Below are positions 1-8,139 of a stretch of DNA of 12,909 bases, piece by piece; the stretch's first letter is position 1; each line of letters begins with the position of its first letter. A program made the translations under genes and the position numbers. Under the pieces are notes generated by a model. The model saw only the letters and a program-made list of their open reading frames with translations. It ran no database searches and was not told where the DNA came from. The stretch lies in NCBI GenBank assembly GCA_035539855.1, contig DATLHO010000249.1:1-12909 (forward strand), given 5' to 3'. This DNA comes from DATLHO01 sp035539855 (GTDB lineage Bacteria; Bacteroidota; Ignavibacteria; OLB7).

Positions 1-126
1 CGGAGAATGATCATCGGGTGGATCGCCATCGTCATGCTCGTACTCACCTTCAGCTACAGCGTGATCTCCGACAAGGGCGGACCCGTGACACCGCCGCGGC
101 CGGCCGCGACTTCGCCGGGCGCCTGA
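1..126 (+). CDS. 3' end of a gene of unknown function with a C-terminal membrane segment
   Basis: Frame 1 is open from the window edge to a TGA at 124-126. The visible 41 residues hold two arginines, then a hydrophobic stretch (MIIGWIAIVMLVLTF) long enough to cross a membrane, then a polar tail rich in Pro, Ala and Gly (PVTPPRPAATSPGA). This would suit a tail-anchored protein or the last helix of a larger membrane protein. An ATG at position 7 could also make it a complete 39-aa membrane peptide, but any ribosome site lies outside the window. It converges on the ABC transporter gene with only 12 bp between the two stops and no convincing terminator there. The function cannot be told from this fragment. 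Confidence 0.5.
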   Translation, partial: RRMIIGWIAIVMLVLTFSYSVISDKGGPVTPPRPAATSPGA

Positions 127-138
127 GCGGCGCATTCA

Positions 139-1974
139 TCAGCCGGCCGCCCCGTCCCGCCACTGCACTTCGTAGAGCTTCCGATACAGCTCCCCGTGCG
201 CCAGCAGCTCGTCGTGCGTTCCCTGCTCGACGACCGTTCCGTTCTCGATCACGACGATGAGATCGGCATTGCGGATCGTTGAGAGCCGGTGCGCGATGAC
301 GATCGCCGTACGGTCGACGAGCAACCTGTTGATCGCCTCCTGCACGAGCATCTCGCTCTCGGTGTCGAGCGCGGACGTCGCCTCGTCGAACAGCAGGATC
401 TGCGGATCGCGCGCGAGCGCCCTCGCGATCGCGAGGCGCTGTCGCTGGCCGCCGGACAGGAGCACGCCGCGGTCGCCGATCATCGTGTCGTAGCCGTGCG
501 GCAGTCGGCTGATGAAGTCGTGAGCATTGGCCATGCGCGCGGCTTCCGCGACGCGTGTCTCGTCGAGGTCGACCCTCGTATAGGCGATGTTGTTGCGCAC
601 CGAGTCGTTGAAGAGAATCGACTCCTGCGTGACGATGCCGAAGAGCGAGCGGTAGCTCTCGAGCTCGAACTCGCGGATGTCGACGCCGTCGAGCGAGATG
701 CCGCCGGTGGTCGGGTCGTACAGCCGGATGACCAGGTCCATCAGCGTCGACTTGCCTCCGCCGGAGGGACCGACGAGCGCGACGGTCTGACCCCGCTTGA
801 TCGTCAGCGTCAGATCGCGCAGAACGGGATGGCCCGGACGGTACTCGAAGCCCACGTTGAGAAGCTGCAGGTCATTGCGCATCGGCGGCGCGACGCGATG
901 ACCGCCAGTGATCTCCGGCTTCGACTCCAGGATCGCGAGCACCCGCTCTCCGGCGGCGAGTCCGCGCTGGATGTTCCCGGGGATCGTGAAGATCACCGTG
1001 ATCGGCTGCATGATCGCGAAGAGAAGAAACAGGAAGGTGATCAGCTCGTCGGCGCGCATCGCCCCGTCGAGCACCTGGTAGCCACCGTAGAACAGGACGA
1101 CCGCGAGCGCGGCGATCGCGAAGATCTCGCTGGTCGGCCCCATCAGGTTTGTCGTCGCCGAGTGCTTCATTGCCGAGCGGACGTAGCGCGCCGTGTCGGT
1201 GCGGAACCGATCGACCTCGTAGGTCTCCGCGGCGTACCCCTTGATGATCCGGATGTTCTGGAAGGTCTCCTGCAGGCGGCTGGTGATGTCCCCGAGCAGC
1301 GACTGCAGTCGCGCAGAGTAGCGCTTGATCGACTTCGTCAGCACGCGGATGACGATGATCGAGAGGATGCTCGTCGAGAATGCGATCGCCGTCAGCAGGG
1401 GAGAGAACGAGATCAGCAACAGAAGCATCAGGAGCACCTGCACCGGCTCGCGGATCAGCGTGCTGATCGTTGGTCCCACGAGGCTGTTCATCCCGGCGAC
1501 GTCGTTGGTGACGATCGACATGAGCTCGCCGCTGCGCCGCGCGTTGAAAAAGCCCAGCGACTGCCCGATCGTGCGGCGGAAGATGTCGTCGCGCACGTCC
1601 TTCATCATGCTCTCCTCGATCCGCGTGCTCAGCAGCGCCCCGCCGTACTTCAGGATGTTCTTCGCGACGAAGATCCCGATGATCATCAGGCAGAGGTTGC
1701 GCAGCGACACGACGGGGTCGGCGTCGAGAATCGTCGACTGGATCGAGCCGATGAACCACTCCTTGACGCCGGAAAGGAAGCCAGGCTCGTCGACCGGCAA
1801 CGGCGTGCTCGGCGTCGCGGTTCCCTCCTGCGGAAAGACCAGTCGCATGATCGGCCAGATGATGCCGATCGAGGCCGTGCTCAACGCGCTGATCAGCAGG
1901 CTGATGAGCATCGAGACCGCCAGCGGCACCGAGTACGGACGGACGTAGGGAAGAAGTCGACGGAAGACGTTCAT
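139..1974 (-). CDS. MsbA-like lipid exporter, ABC half-transporter (permease fused to ATPase)
   Basis: This 611-aa protein has the full layout of a type IV ABC half-transporter, active as a homodimer in the inner membrane. Residues 1-340 hold six hydrophobic segments (first at about 15-45, others near 92-115, 170-210 and 280-335) with the usual coupling region SGELMSIVTNDV at 148-159. The ATPase domain has Walker A GPSGGGKST (402-410), Q-loop Gln450, signature LSGGQ (506-510), Walker B LLFDE (527-531), D-loop SALD and H-loop His562. By family, such proteins flip lipid A-core or other lipid-linked glycans, and the glycosyltransferase 16 bp upstream supports that. A multidrug exporter is the alternative. 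I chose the ATG at 1974 because the open frame above it (to 2049) would overlap the upstream gene; no Shine-Dalgarno is visible. It is the last gene of the operon. Confidence 0.93.
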   Translation of the reverse strand: MNVFRRLLPYVRPYSVPLAVSMLISLLISALSTASIGIIWPIMRLVFPQEGTATPSTPLPVDEPGFLSGVKEWFIGSIQSTILDADPVVSLRNLCLMIIGIFVAKNILKYGGALLSTRIEESMMKDVRDDIFRRTIGQSLGFFNARRSGELMSIVTNDVAGMNSLVGPTISTLIREPVQVLLMLLLLISFSPLLTAIAFSTSILSIIVIRVLTKSIKRYSARLQSLLGDITSRLQETFQNIRIIKGYAAETYEVDRFRTDTARYVRSAMKHSATTNLMGPTSEIFAIAALAVVLFYGGYQVLDGAMRADELITFLFLLFAIMQPITVIFTIPGNIQRGLAAGERVLAILESKPEITGGHRVAPPMRNDLQLLNVGFEYRPGHPVLRDLTLTIKRGQTVALVGPSGGGKSTLMDLVIRLYDPTTGGISLDGVDIREFELESYRSLFGIVTQESILFNDSVRNNIAYTRVDLDETRVAEAARMANAHDFISRLPHGYDTMIGDRGVLLSGGQRQRLAIARALARDPQILLFDEATSALDTESEMLVQEAINRLLVDRTAIVIAHRLSTIRNADLIVVIENGTVVEQGTHDELLAHGELYRKLYEVQWRDGAAG

Positions 1975-1990
1975 GCGAATGGAGAGCAGT

Positions 1991-3073
1991 TCAAGCGGTG
2001 CCGCGCAATTCCGCGACGAGCGAGCGGACGGCCCGGGCGACATCGTCAACGGGAATCGCCGCGAGCGTCGCGCCGGCCAGCGTCCTCGACGGCACGCCCC
2101 ATGGCGTCCACTGGCTGTCGGACTCCGATGTCGTGTTCAACAGGATCGTCGCTCGACGCAGGGCGGAGCCGACGTGCACCGTCGATGTCTGCGGTGTGAC
2201 GATGATGTCGAACGCGGCCAGCGACGCGACGAAGGCCGCAAACGAGTCGGTCGGCGGGAGCGCTTCGATCGACGGCTCGGCCGCCACGATCGAATCGACC
2301 CGCGCGCGATGCGCGGCCGTGCCGACCACCGTCCACGAGAAGCCTTCGCCGGCCAACGCCCGAACGAGCGCCGGAATGTTCCGGTCGGGCCATGTGTGCA
2401 CGTCGTCGCGCGCGGAGATGCTGACGACGATGCGGGGCGCGCGTCCGACAATCGATCGGGGTCCGGTTTCGGATACCGGGATACCCACGCACAGCTCGAG
2501 CATCTCCGGCTCACGGCGCGGCGCGTCGGCGAGCGGGGCGATACCGAAGGGAGCGAGCAGGAGTGCGGTTTGCGGGACAATATGCATCCGTCGATTTGGC
2601 CGGGGTACGGCAAAATCGTAGATGTCCGAAAGCGCCCCTTCGAAGCCGATGCGCACGCGCGCGCCGGAGAGCACCGCCAGCAGCGCGCCGCTGGAGGAGT
2701 CCTTGGCGAGCAGGTTGATCACGACGTCGTAGCGGCGCCGGTGCAGCTCGCTCCTGACCGCGAGCAGACCGCGTACACCCGATTCGACGACGACCGCGGT
2801 GTCGATCGCGGGAAGAAGGGGAGCGATCGTCCGGTTGCGATGCCCGAGCAGGATGTCGATGCGCGCGTGCGGCAGTCGATCGCGGAGGAGTTTGATGATG
2901 GCGGTGGAGACGATCGCGTCGCCGAAGCGGTCGTGGCGAAGCAGGAGGATGCGAGCCTCGGCGGCGAGCGCGAGCTCACCCCGTTGCCGCGTGCGGCGCG
3001 AGAGCCGGACGAGCGCGGTGATGAGCGTCCGGCGCAGGCCGAGCTCGATTCGCTTGAGAAGGGGATCGGGCAT
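1991..3073 (-). CDS. Glycosyltransferase family 9 (heptosyltransferase-like)
   Basis: This 360-aa protein has the GT-B fold pattern of ADP-heptose:LPS heptosyltransferases. The N-terminal signature LLLRHDRFGDAIVSTAII lies at about 43-60, with Asp52 in the place of the catalytic Asp of WaaC/WaaF. The C-terminal half has the usual sugar-nucleotide region: VVSISARDDVHTWPDRN, then IIVTPQTSTVHVGSAL, then WTPWGV. The canonical 'DSG/DTG' before the conserved His is replaced by 'PQTST', so the donor cannot be read from the motif. It would add a heptose or similar sugar to lipid A-core or another envelope glycan on the cytoplasmic face. The ATG at 3073 is preferred. A GTG at 3166 would add 31 residues and overlap the upstream gene by 43 bp, and its GGAGGA lies too close to the codon. 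It sits between the GalT-like gene and the flippase. Confidence 0.85.
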   Translation of the reverse strand: MPDPLLKRIELGLRRTLITALVRLSRRTRQRGELALAAEARILLLRHDRFGDAIVSTAIIKLLRDRLPHARIDILLGHRNRTIAPLLPAIDTAVVVESGVRGLLAVRSELHRRRYDVVINLLAKDSSSGALLAVLSGARVRIGFEGALSDIYDFAVPRPNRRMHIVPQTALLLAPFGIAPLADAPRREPEMLELCVGIPVSETGPRSIVGRAPRIVVSISARDDVHTWPDRNIPALVRALAGEGFSWTVVGTAAHRARVDSIVAAEPSIEALPPTDSFAAFVASLAAFDIIVTPQTSTVHVGSALRRATILLNTTSESDSQWTPWGVPSRTLAGATLAAIPVDDVARAVRSLVAELRGTA

Positions 3074-3123
3074 GCTTGAGGCGACCGGGCCGGGCGTGTG
3101 TCGAGCGAGGCGATCGCGCCGCT

Positions 3124-4443
3124 CTACCCGAGGTAGTACTTCAAGGGATTCGGCGTGATCCGGCACTCCTCCGCGATGGTCACGCGGGCGATCGCGCCGC
3201 TGTCGCGCAGGGCATACAGGCGCGGCACCATCCGATCGCGCAGCTCGACGGGCGTCATCGGGTTAATGAAGATGCTCGTGCCGCCCTCGAAGCCGGCCGG
3301 CACCGAGATGCGCCACTTGATCAGGACGTGCCAGGGCATTTTCGCGACCGAGTCGACGGGGGAGTAATACCACTCCTCGTTGCAGCTGATCTCCGGCCCC
3401 ATCGCCGCATGGCAGGCATGGACCAGATCGCTGACGCCGCGGAGCTCCTCGGCGCTGTGCTCGTAGGGACGGGTGTGCATCGACTTCGAGAAGACCTCGA
3501 TCGTCGGATGGCGATGACCGATGCCGACGAACGCGATCGCGTGGTCGTTCTCGGCGAAGACGAGGTTGTACATCGCCGCGAAGTTCGCGCCGTACTCGTT
3601 GAAGACGTTTGGGTCCTCCTTGAGCATCCGGACCTGGCGCGTGATCGACGCGCCCCACTCGTCGAGGCCGACGAGCTGCTTGTGGAGGTGGTCGAAGCTC
3701 GCGCCGGCGGGCTGCAACCAGTTCTGGAAGACCGAGACGTAGCGCACGTACCGGTTGCGGTCGAGGATGCGGCGCATCGCGTCGACCGTCGTCTGGAAGT
3801 AGAAGAAGTGCTCTTCGGTGTCGAGCAGGCCGCTGGAGACGAGCATCGGCGTCGACCGCTCGGTGCCCGGGACGAAGTGCTGCCGCGCGATGATCAGCTC
3901 GTGACAGCCGCCGAAGAACGGCTCGCTCAATCTCAGCACGTGCTCGTCGCTCGGCTCGCTCTCGCGTGCCGCGGCGGTCGTGAAGAGCATCTTGTAGGCG
4001 ATGATCTCGCGCAGGTGCCGGATGCCGTCGGCGGAGCCAACGTAGTCGCTCATCCGCTCGAGCTCCGTGAGCGGCGGAGCATAGCCGTAGTTCTTGCGCC
4101 AGTATTCGAGCGAGACGATCTCGAAGAGATTCGGCACGCAGCGGAACTCGGCGATCGAGTCGTTGTAGCGGTCGGCTGGCAGGCCGACGAGCTCGCTCCA
4201 GTGACCGCCCGTGCGAACCCACCGAGACTTCTCCGGCGGCACCTCGAAGTACCGGCTCTCGCAGAACGAGCAGATGGCCTTCGCGTCGGCCTTCGCCAGC
4301 TCGGCGGGATCGGTCGCGGCCGCGGCGTTCTGGATCGGACGCGCGGCGCGCCCCGGCACGGCCCAGACCTCGTTCCCGGTGAAGGGATTGATCTGCTTGA
4401 CCGTACCGTCCGGCATCACCTGGTAGAACGTGGAATACTGCAT
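3124..4443 (-). CDS. GalT-like nucleotidylyltransferase (DUF4921-like, HIT superfamily)
   Basis: This 439-aa protein is related to galactose-1-phosphate uridylyltransferase. CSFC (Cys58, Cys61), ARQH (His189) and HLHKQ (His252, His254, Gln256) line up with the zinc ligands Cys52, Cys55, His115 and His164, the nucleophile His166 and Gln168 of E. coli GalT. The block before the active site (FQNW then AGASFDHLH) matches 'FkN.G..AGaSl.HpH'. The start, PDGTVKQINPFTGNEVW, is the signature I remember for DUF4921 proteins, common in Actinobacteria. Two departures from GalT are HLH instead of HPH, and only one His (WHVLIKW, His372) where GalT has its C-terminal HxH. It probably moves a nucleotidyl group between a hexose-1-phosphate and an NDP-sugar; the real sugar and nucleotide are unknown. 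AGGGAG lies just upstream of the ATG, and the gene starts 12 bp after the mutase stop. Confidence 0.8.
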   Translation of the reverse strand: MQYSTFYQVMPDGTVKQINPFTGNEVWAVPGRAARPIQNAAAATDPAELAKADAKAICSFCESRYFEVPPEKSRWVRTGGHWSELVGLPADRYNDSIAEFRCVPNLFEIVSLEYWRKNYGYAPPLTELERMSDYVGSADGIRHLREIIAYKMLFTTAAARESEPSDEHVLRLSEPFFGGCHELIIARQHFVPGTERSTPMLVSSGLLDTEEHFFYFQTTVDAMRRILDRNRYVRYVSVFQNWLQPAGASFDHLHKQLVGLDEWGASITRQVRMLKEDPNVFNEYGANFAAMYNLVFAENDHAIAFVGIGHRHPTIEVFSKSMHTRPYEHSAEELRGVSDLVHACHAAMGPEISCNEEWYYSPVDSVAKMPWHVLIKWRISVPAGFEGGTSIFINPMTPVELRDRMVPRLYALRDSGAIARVTIAEECRITPNPLKYYLG

Positions 4444-4455
4444 GCGCTCCCTGGA

Positions 4456-5865
4456 CTACGAACCGAGCGTCAATCCCGCCTCGAGCAGTGACTCGACCTT
4501 TGCGACCGTGTCGGCCTCGGCGTAATAGCGCAGCAGCGGCTCGGTGCCCGAGGCCCGGATGAGCAGCCACCCGCCGTCGACGAAGAACTTGTACCCGTCG
4601 AGCGTGCTCGAGGAGACCACGTCGTGCTCGCCGAGCTTCGTCAGGCCCGCCTTCGCCGTGGCCAGGATGCGGTCCTTCTGTTCGACGGTCATCAGCTTGT
4701 CGACCCGGCGGTAGCGGTGCATGCCGAACTGCTCATCGAGCGAGCGCGAGAGCTCGCCGAGCGTCTTGCCGCGGCGCGCCATCATCTCGAGCACCAGCAG
4801 TCCGTTGAAGATGCCGTCGCGCTCGGGGATGTGCAGGCTCGTGCCGAGTCCGCCGGACTCCTCGCCACCGATGACGATGTTGTCGGTCGTCATGAGCTTC
4901 GCGATGTGCTTGAAGCCGACCGGCGTCTCGAACATGTGGATGCCGTTGTCCTGGCAGTACTGGTCGATCATCGTCGTCAACGAGATCGTCTTGGCGACCG
5001 ATCCGCGAATCCGGCGGTCCTCGAACAGGTACTGCATCAGCAGGACGAACACGCGGTGCGAGTCGACGAAGTGACCGTCCTCGTCGACCATGCCGAGGCG
5101 GTCGGCGTCGCCGTCGGTCGCCAGGCCGACCGAGTAGCCGCCGCTCTTGACGCCGTCCATGAGCACGCCCAGGTACTCACCGAGCGGCTCAGGATGGTCG
5201 AGCTCGCCGAAGGAGGGATTGAACTCATTGTGGATCTGGTCGACGTTCGGCAGCAGGTGCTCCATCGTGTGGATGCCGCTGCCGTACATCGGATCGTACA
5301 GCACCCGGAAGCCCGCCGAGGCGATCGCGCCGAGATCGATCTTCGTCTTGACGTAGTCGAGGTACTCGCGCTTCGCGTCGAAGAGGATGATCTTCCCGGT
5401 GCGCACGAGCTCGTCGTAATCCGGCAGCGCGCCCGGACCCTCGCCGCTGCTGTTTTCCAGCGCGGTGACGCGGTCCTGCACCTTCTGCACGTCCTCCGGC
5501 GTCGCCGGTCCGCCGAAGCAGGCCTTGAGCTTGAAGCCGTTGTAGATCGCCGGGTTGTGGCTCGCGGTGATGATCACGCCGCCGGCGAGCGTGCGCTGCT
5601 TGGCGGCGAGCGAGACCTGGGGCGTGGACGAAATGCCGTCGCTCAACAGCACGGGCAGATCGTGCGCCGCGAAGACGCGGGCGACCATCCGGGCGAAGCG
5701 ATCCGAAAGGAATCGTGCGTCGTAGCCGATGACGACGCCGTTCTTCGCGTTCGGCTCCTCCCGGAAGTACTCCGCCGCCGCGCGCGCGACGAGCGCGACG
5801 TTGGCGAAGGTGAAGTCGTCGGCGATCACGCCACGCCAGCCGTCGGTACCAAAGACAATAGCCAT
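4456..5865 (-). CDS. Phosphoglucomutase/phosphomannomutase (alpha-D-phosphohexomutase)
   Basis: This 469-aa enzyme has all four signatures of the alpha-D-phosphohexomutase family. FGTDGWRG is at 5-12, and the phosphoserine loop TASHNP carries catalytic Ser102. The metal loop DGDADR is at 251-256, the sugar-recognition loop GGEESGG at 333-339 and the phosphate-binding loop RASGTEP at 437-443. It interconverts hexose-6-phosphate and hexose-1-phosphate through a bisphosphorylated intermediate in the cytoplasm. Length and motifs are complete, so it should be active. The motifs do not separate glucose, mannose and glucosamine substrates, although GEESGG is typical of PGM/PMM enzymes rather than GlmM. 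It follows enolase by 29 bp and precedes the GalT-like gene by 12 bp, which suggests it supplies hexose-1-phosphate for nucleotide-sugar formation or takes up glucose-1-phosphate released there. No Shine-Dalgarno is visible before the ATG. Confidence 0.93.
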   Translation of the reverse strand: MAIVFGTDGWRGVIADDFTFANVALVARAAAEYFREEPNAKNGVVIGYDARFLSDRFARMVARVFAAHDLPVLLSDGISSTPQVSLAAKQRTLAGGVIITASHNPAIYNGFKLKACFGGPATPEDVQKVQDRVTALENSSGEGPGALPDYDELVRTGKIILFDAKREYLDYVKTKIDLGAIASAGFRVLYDPMYGSGIHTMEHLLPNVDQIHNEFNPSFGELDHPEPLGEYLGVLMDGVKSGGYSVGLATDGDADRLGMVDEDGHFVDSHRVFVLLMQYLFEDRRIRGSVAKTISLTTMIDQYCQDNGIHMFETPVGFKHIAKLMTTDNIVIGGEESGGLGTSLHIPERDGIFNGLLVLEMMARRGKTLGELSRSLDEQFGMHRYRRVDKLMTVEQKDRILATAKAGLTKLGEHDVVSSSTLDGYKFFVDGGWLLIRASGTEPLLRYYAEADTVAKVESLLEAGLTLGS

Positions 5866-5894
5866 GTGCGGATGTTCTCGTTCGGTGAGCCGGC

Positions 5895-7181
5895 TCAGAG
5901 GATTCCGCGGCTGAACGCCGACTCTCCGGCGAACTCGGCGGTCGGTCCGAGCTCCTCCTCGATGCGCAGCAGCTGGTTGTACTTCGCGACGCGGTCGGTG
6001 CGGCTGGCCGATCCGGTCTTGATCTGCCCGGCGTTGGTGGCGACCGCCAGATCGGCGATCGTCACGTCCTCGGTCTCGCCCGAGCGATGCGAGATGATCG
6101 CCGTGTAGAGATTCTTCTGCGCCAGCTCGATGACCTCGAGGGTCTCCGAGACGGTGCCGATCTGGTTGAGCTTGATGAGGATCGAGTTGGCGGTCTCGTT
6201 CTCGATGCCGCGCCAGAGGTACTCGCTGTTGGTGACGAACAGATCGTCGCCGACGAGCTGGATGTCGTCACCGATCGCCTCGGTGAGCTTGCGCCAGCCG
6301 TCCCAGTCGTTCTCGGCCATGCCGTCCTCGATCGAGATGATCGGGTACTTCTCGGTCAGCGCCGCGTACCACTCGATCATCTGCTCGGCGCTGCGCAACG
6401 ACTGGTCGGACTTGTAGAGCTTGTACTGTCCGTTCTCGAACATCTCGCTGGCGGCGACGTCGAGCGCGATCCACACATCCGAGCCGGGCGTCAGATTGAC
6501 CGCCTCGATCGCGCGGATGATCATCTCGATCGCCTCCTCATTCGACGCGAGCGACGGCGCGAAGCCGCCTTCGTCGCCGACGGAGGTGGAGTGGCCGCTG
6601 TCGCGCAGGACCTTGCGCAGCGAGTGGAAGACCTCGGTGCCCATCTGCAGGGCCTCGGCGAACGTGTCGGCGCCGACCGGGACGATCATGAACTCCTGGA
6701 AGTCGACCGTGTTGTCGGCATGGCGTCCGCCGTTGATGATGTTCATCAGCGGCACCGGCAGCGTCCGCGCGTTGATGCCGCCGAGGTAGCGGTACAGCGG
6801 GAGCTGGTGGAACTTCGCGGCCGCCTTGGCGCAGGCGATCGACGTTCCGAGAATGGCGTTCGCGCCCAGCTTCGACTTGGTGTCGGTCCCGTCGAGCTCG
6901 ATGAGCATCGCGTCGATCACCGACTGGTTGTTCGCCGGAAGCCCGACGAGCTCGTTGGCGATCGTCTCGTTGACGTTCTCGACGGCCTTCTCGACCGACT
7001 TGCCACCGTACTTCGTCGGATCGCCGTCGCGGAGCTCGACGGCCTCGTGCTCGCCGGTGGAGGCGCCCGAAGGCACTGCGGCGCGGCCGATGATGCCGCC
7101 GTCGAGGACGACTTCGACCTCGACCGTGGGGTTGCCGCGCGAATCGAGAATCTGGCGTGCGTGAATGTCCTGAATGATCAT
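5895..7181 (-). CDS. eno: Enolase (phosphopyruvate hydratase)
   Basis: This 428-aa protein is a full-length enolase, converting 2-phosphoglycerate to phosphoenolpyruvate in glycolysis. The start MIIQDIHARQILDSRGNP is canonical. Catalytic and metal residues are all present: GASTGEHE loop (39-46), His154, Glu163, Glu204 (VGDEGGF), Mg ligands Asp241, Glu285 and Asp312, the base Lys337 (LIKLNQIG), loop His365-Arg366-Ser367 and Lys388. The C-terminal stretch TGSASRTDRVAKYNQL has 'SAS' where proteobacterial enolases usually have 'SLC', which I associate with Bacteroidota-type enolases. The ATG at 7181 fits the family start. AGGAG is 14 nt upstream, farther than usual, and the frame above (to 7229) looks non-coding. 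It appears to be the first gene of the five-gene operon and is probably transcribed from a promoter near 7231. Confidence 0.97.
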   Translation of the reverse strand: MIIQDIHARQILDSRGNPTVEVEVVLDGGIIGRAAVPSGASTGEHEAVELRDGDPTKYGGKSVEKAVENVNETIANELVGLPANNQSVIDAMLIELDGTDTKSKLGANAILGTSIACAKAAAKFHQLPLYRYLGGINARTLPVPLMNIINGGRHADNTVDFQEFMIVPVGADTFAEALQMGTEVFHSLRKVLRDSGHSTSVGDEGGFAPSLASNEEAIEMIIRAIEAVNLTPGSDVWIALDVAASEMFENGQYKLYKSDQSLRSAEQMIEWYAALTEKYPIISIEDGMAENDWDGWRKLTEAIGDDIQLVGDDLFVTNSEYLWRGIENETANSILIKLNQIGTVSETLEVIELAQKNLYTAIISHRSGETEDVTIADLAVATNAGQIKTGSASRTDRVAKYNQLLRIEEELGPTAEFAGESAFSRGIL

Positions 7182-7230
7182 GGCTGCTACGGATGCTCCT
7201 GGTGTTGACCGCTCGAAGGCAGGCGGCAAA

Positions 7231-7238
7231 GAAAGCTA
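7231..7238 (-). promoter_or_regulatory. Candidate -10-type box of the eno operon
   Basis: On the minus strand the sequence reads TAGCTTTC, with its inner end 49 bp upstream of the enolase ATG. It matches the TAnnTTT core of the Bacteroidota -7 box and resembles the box upstream of thrS (TATCTTTC). A TTG lies 16 nt upstream, shorter than the spacing seen at thrS, so the upstream half is weak. The rest of 7182-7362 shows no other clear signal. Confidence 0.3.
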
Positions 7239-7362
7239 AACCCCGCCGGATATGCAATCTGAGCGGGCCTCACGGTGGGTTCCCTACGAACGCTTACGAA
7301 GCCGAATGACGGCAACGAGCCGAACGACTCCGCCAGGTGTGCCCCACACGGCGACTGATACT

Positions 7363-7398
7363 CGACGGCCGCAGCGGGGAGCTCCGCTGCGGCCGTCG
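7363..7398 (-). terminator. Strong hairpin after the 170-aa gene
   Basis: A perfect 15-bp GC-rich stem (7363-7377 pairing with 7384-7398) closes a 6-nt loop. It lies 31 bp after the stop of the minus-strand gene 7430-7942 and upstream of the eno promoter region, where a terminator is expected. The bases that follow on the minus strand (AGTATCAGTCGCC) contain no U-tract. It may therefore need Rho or act as a transcript-end stabiliser rather than a classical intrinsic terminator. Confidence 0.7.
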
Positions 7399-7429
7399 CA
7401 ATTTGATGGGCTTCGCCTGTTTCCGGCGA

Positions 7430-7942
7430 TCACGCGTCGTGAGTCTCGCGGAGCTTGTAGGCTCTCGCGTGCCACGTATCCGCCGCCGGAAGCTGCCAGC
7501 GGCCCGCGCGGTATGCCCCGAGCGTCCCGACGGTGTTGTCGAAGACCGTCGTGGTCGCGCCGACTTCGCCCGACTCGACGAGCGACTTGAACGCCGCCCG
7601 CGTCACGCAGCGAACGCCGCCGTCCTCGAGGAAACACACGTCCGGTGCATCGAGGATGCCGACGCCCGTCCGCTCGGTCCAGGCCTTGAGGAACTGGTAC
7701 GAGGCGTCGATCGAGCAGCCGGACGGTCCGACACGCGAGTCGTCGACGGCGATCACGAGGAAACGGTCGTACGGCATCTCGTACCCGACGATCAGCGGGG
7801 AGCCGTGCGCGGCCCACTGGTCGAGGAATGCCTCGAGACCCGAGCGAAGAAGCTCGAGCTCGCTCGACTGCAGCGGGCGGGCGGTGTTGTAGACGAACAG
7901 TCGCGAGCTGTCCGGAAGCTGGTTGAGGTCTACGCGTGGCAT
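7430..7942 (-). CDS. Conserved protein of unknown function, GCSIDAS family
   Basis: This 170-aa cytoplasmic protein has no signal peptide, membrane segment or nucleotide-binding motif. It begins MPRVDLNQLPDSSRLFVYN and carries WAAHGSPL (about 44-51), YEMPYDRFLVIAVDD (about 55-69) and GCSIDAS (about 74-80). Its second half ends in a WQLPAADTWHARAYKL-type tail. As I recall, proteins of this length with GCSIDAS are widespread in Bacteroidota and are often labelled 'ABC transporter ATPase'. That label has no support here, because no Walker motif exists. The true role is unknown. It is transcribed alone, divergent from the acidic 92-aa gene, and ends at the hairpin 7363-7398. The ATG at 7942 fits the family start; the open frame above it runs to 7999 but is not similar. 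No Shine-Dalgarno is visible. Confidence 0.85.
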   Translation of the reverse strand: MPRVDLNQLPDSSRLFVYNTARPLQSSELELLRSGLEAFLDQWAAHGSPLIVGYEMPYDRFLVIAVDDSRVGPSGCSIDASYQFLKAWTERTGVGILDAPDVCFLEDGGVRCVTRAAFKSLVESGEVGATTTVFDNTVGTLGAYRAGRWQLPAADTWHARAYKLRETHDA

Positions 7943-8002
7943 GGTCGGCTCGTCGAAATGTTTGTTGGTCACCTGGGTCGGACAAACCCCGGTCCGCAAT
8001 GT

Positions 8003-8024
8003 CAGGAATTCAATCCTGGGATTG
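8003..8024. promoter_or_regulatory. Dyad symmetry in the divergent intergenic region
   Basis: The 212 bp between the divergent starts at 7942 and 8155 contain the symmetric sequence CAATCCTGGGATTG (8011-8024, 6-bp arms). It overlaps a second dyad, CAGGA/TCCTG (8003-8018). Such overlapping dyads between divergent genes are compatible with a regulator-binding site, but no promoter box could be fixed next to them. Nothing else recognisable is present in this gap. Confidence 0.25.
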
Positions 8025-8139
8025 TGTTACATCCCGCGATCACACGGCCGCACCGGCCGCGCGCAGACCGCTGGCGGACGTGAGGCTGGCATGATCGTTT
8101 CGGATGTCACTGGTAGACGGATCAACGTTCGAAACGAGT

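Noticed and set aside
119..133. Small GC hairpin between the convergent genes at 126 and 139
   Set aside because: The stem is only 5 bp, overlaps the stop codon and has no T-run.
289..2199. A 636-codon open frame on the plus strand opposite the ABC transporter
   Set aside because: It is an antisense shadow of a high-GC gene. The product is rich in Arg, Asp, Glu and His without domains, while the minus strand encodes a full ABC transporter.
4624..6108. Long plus-strand frame opposite the phosphohexomutase
   Set aside because: Shadow frame. The minus strand carries every family motif, and the plus-strand product has no recognisable pattern.
7430..7942. Annotating the GCSIDAS protein as an ABC transporter ATPase
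   Set aside because: No Walker A, signature LSGGQ or Walker B sequence is present.
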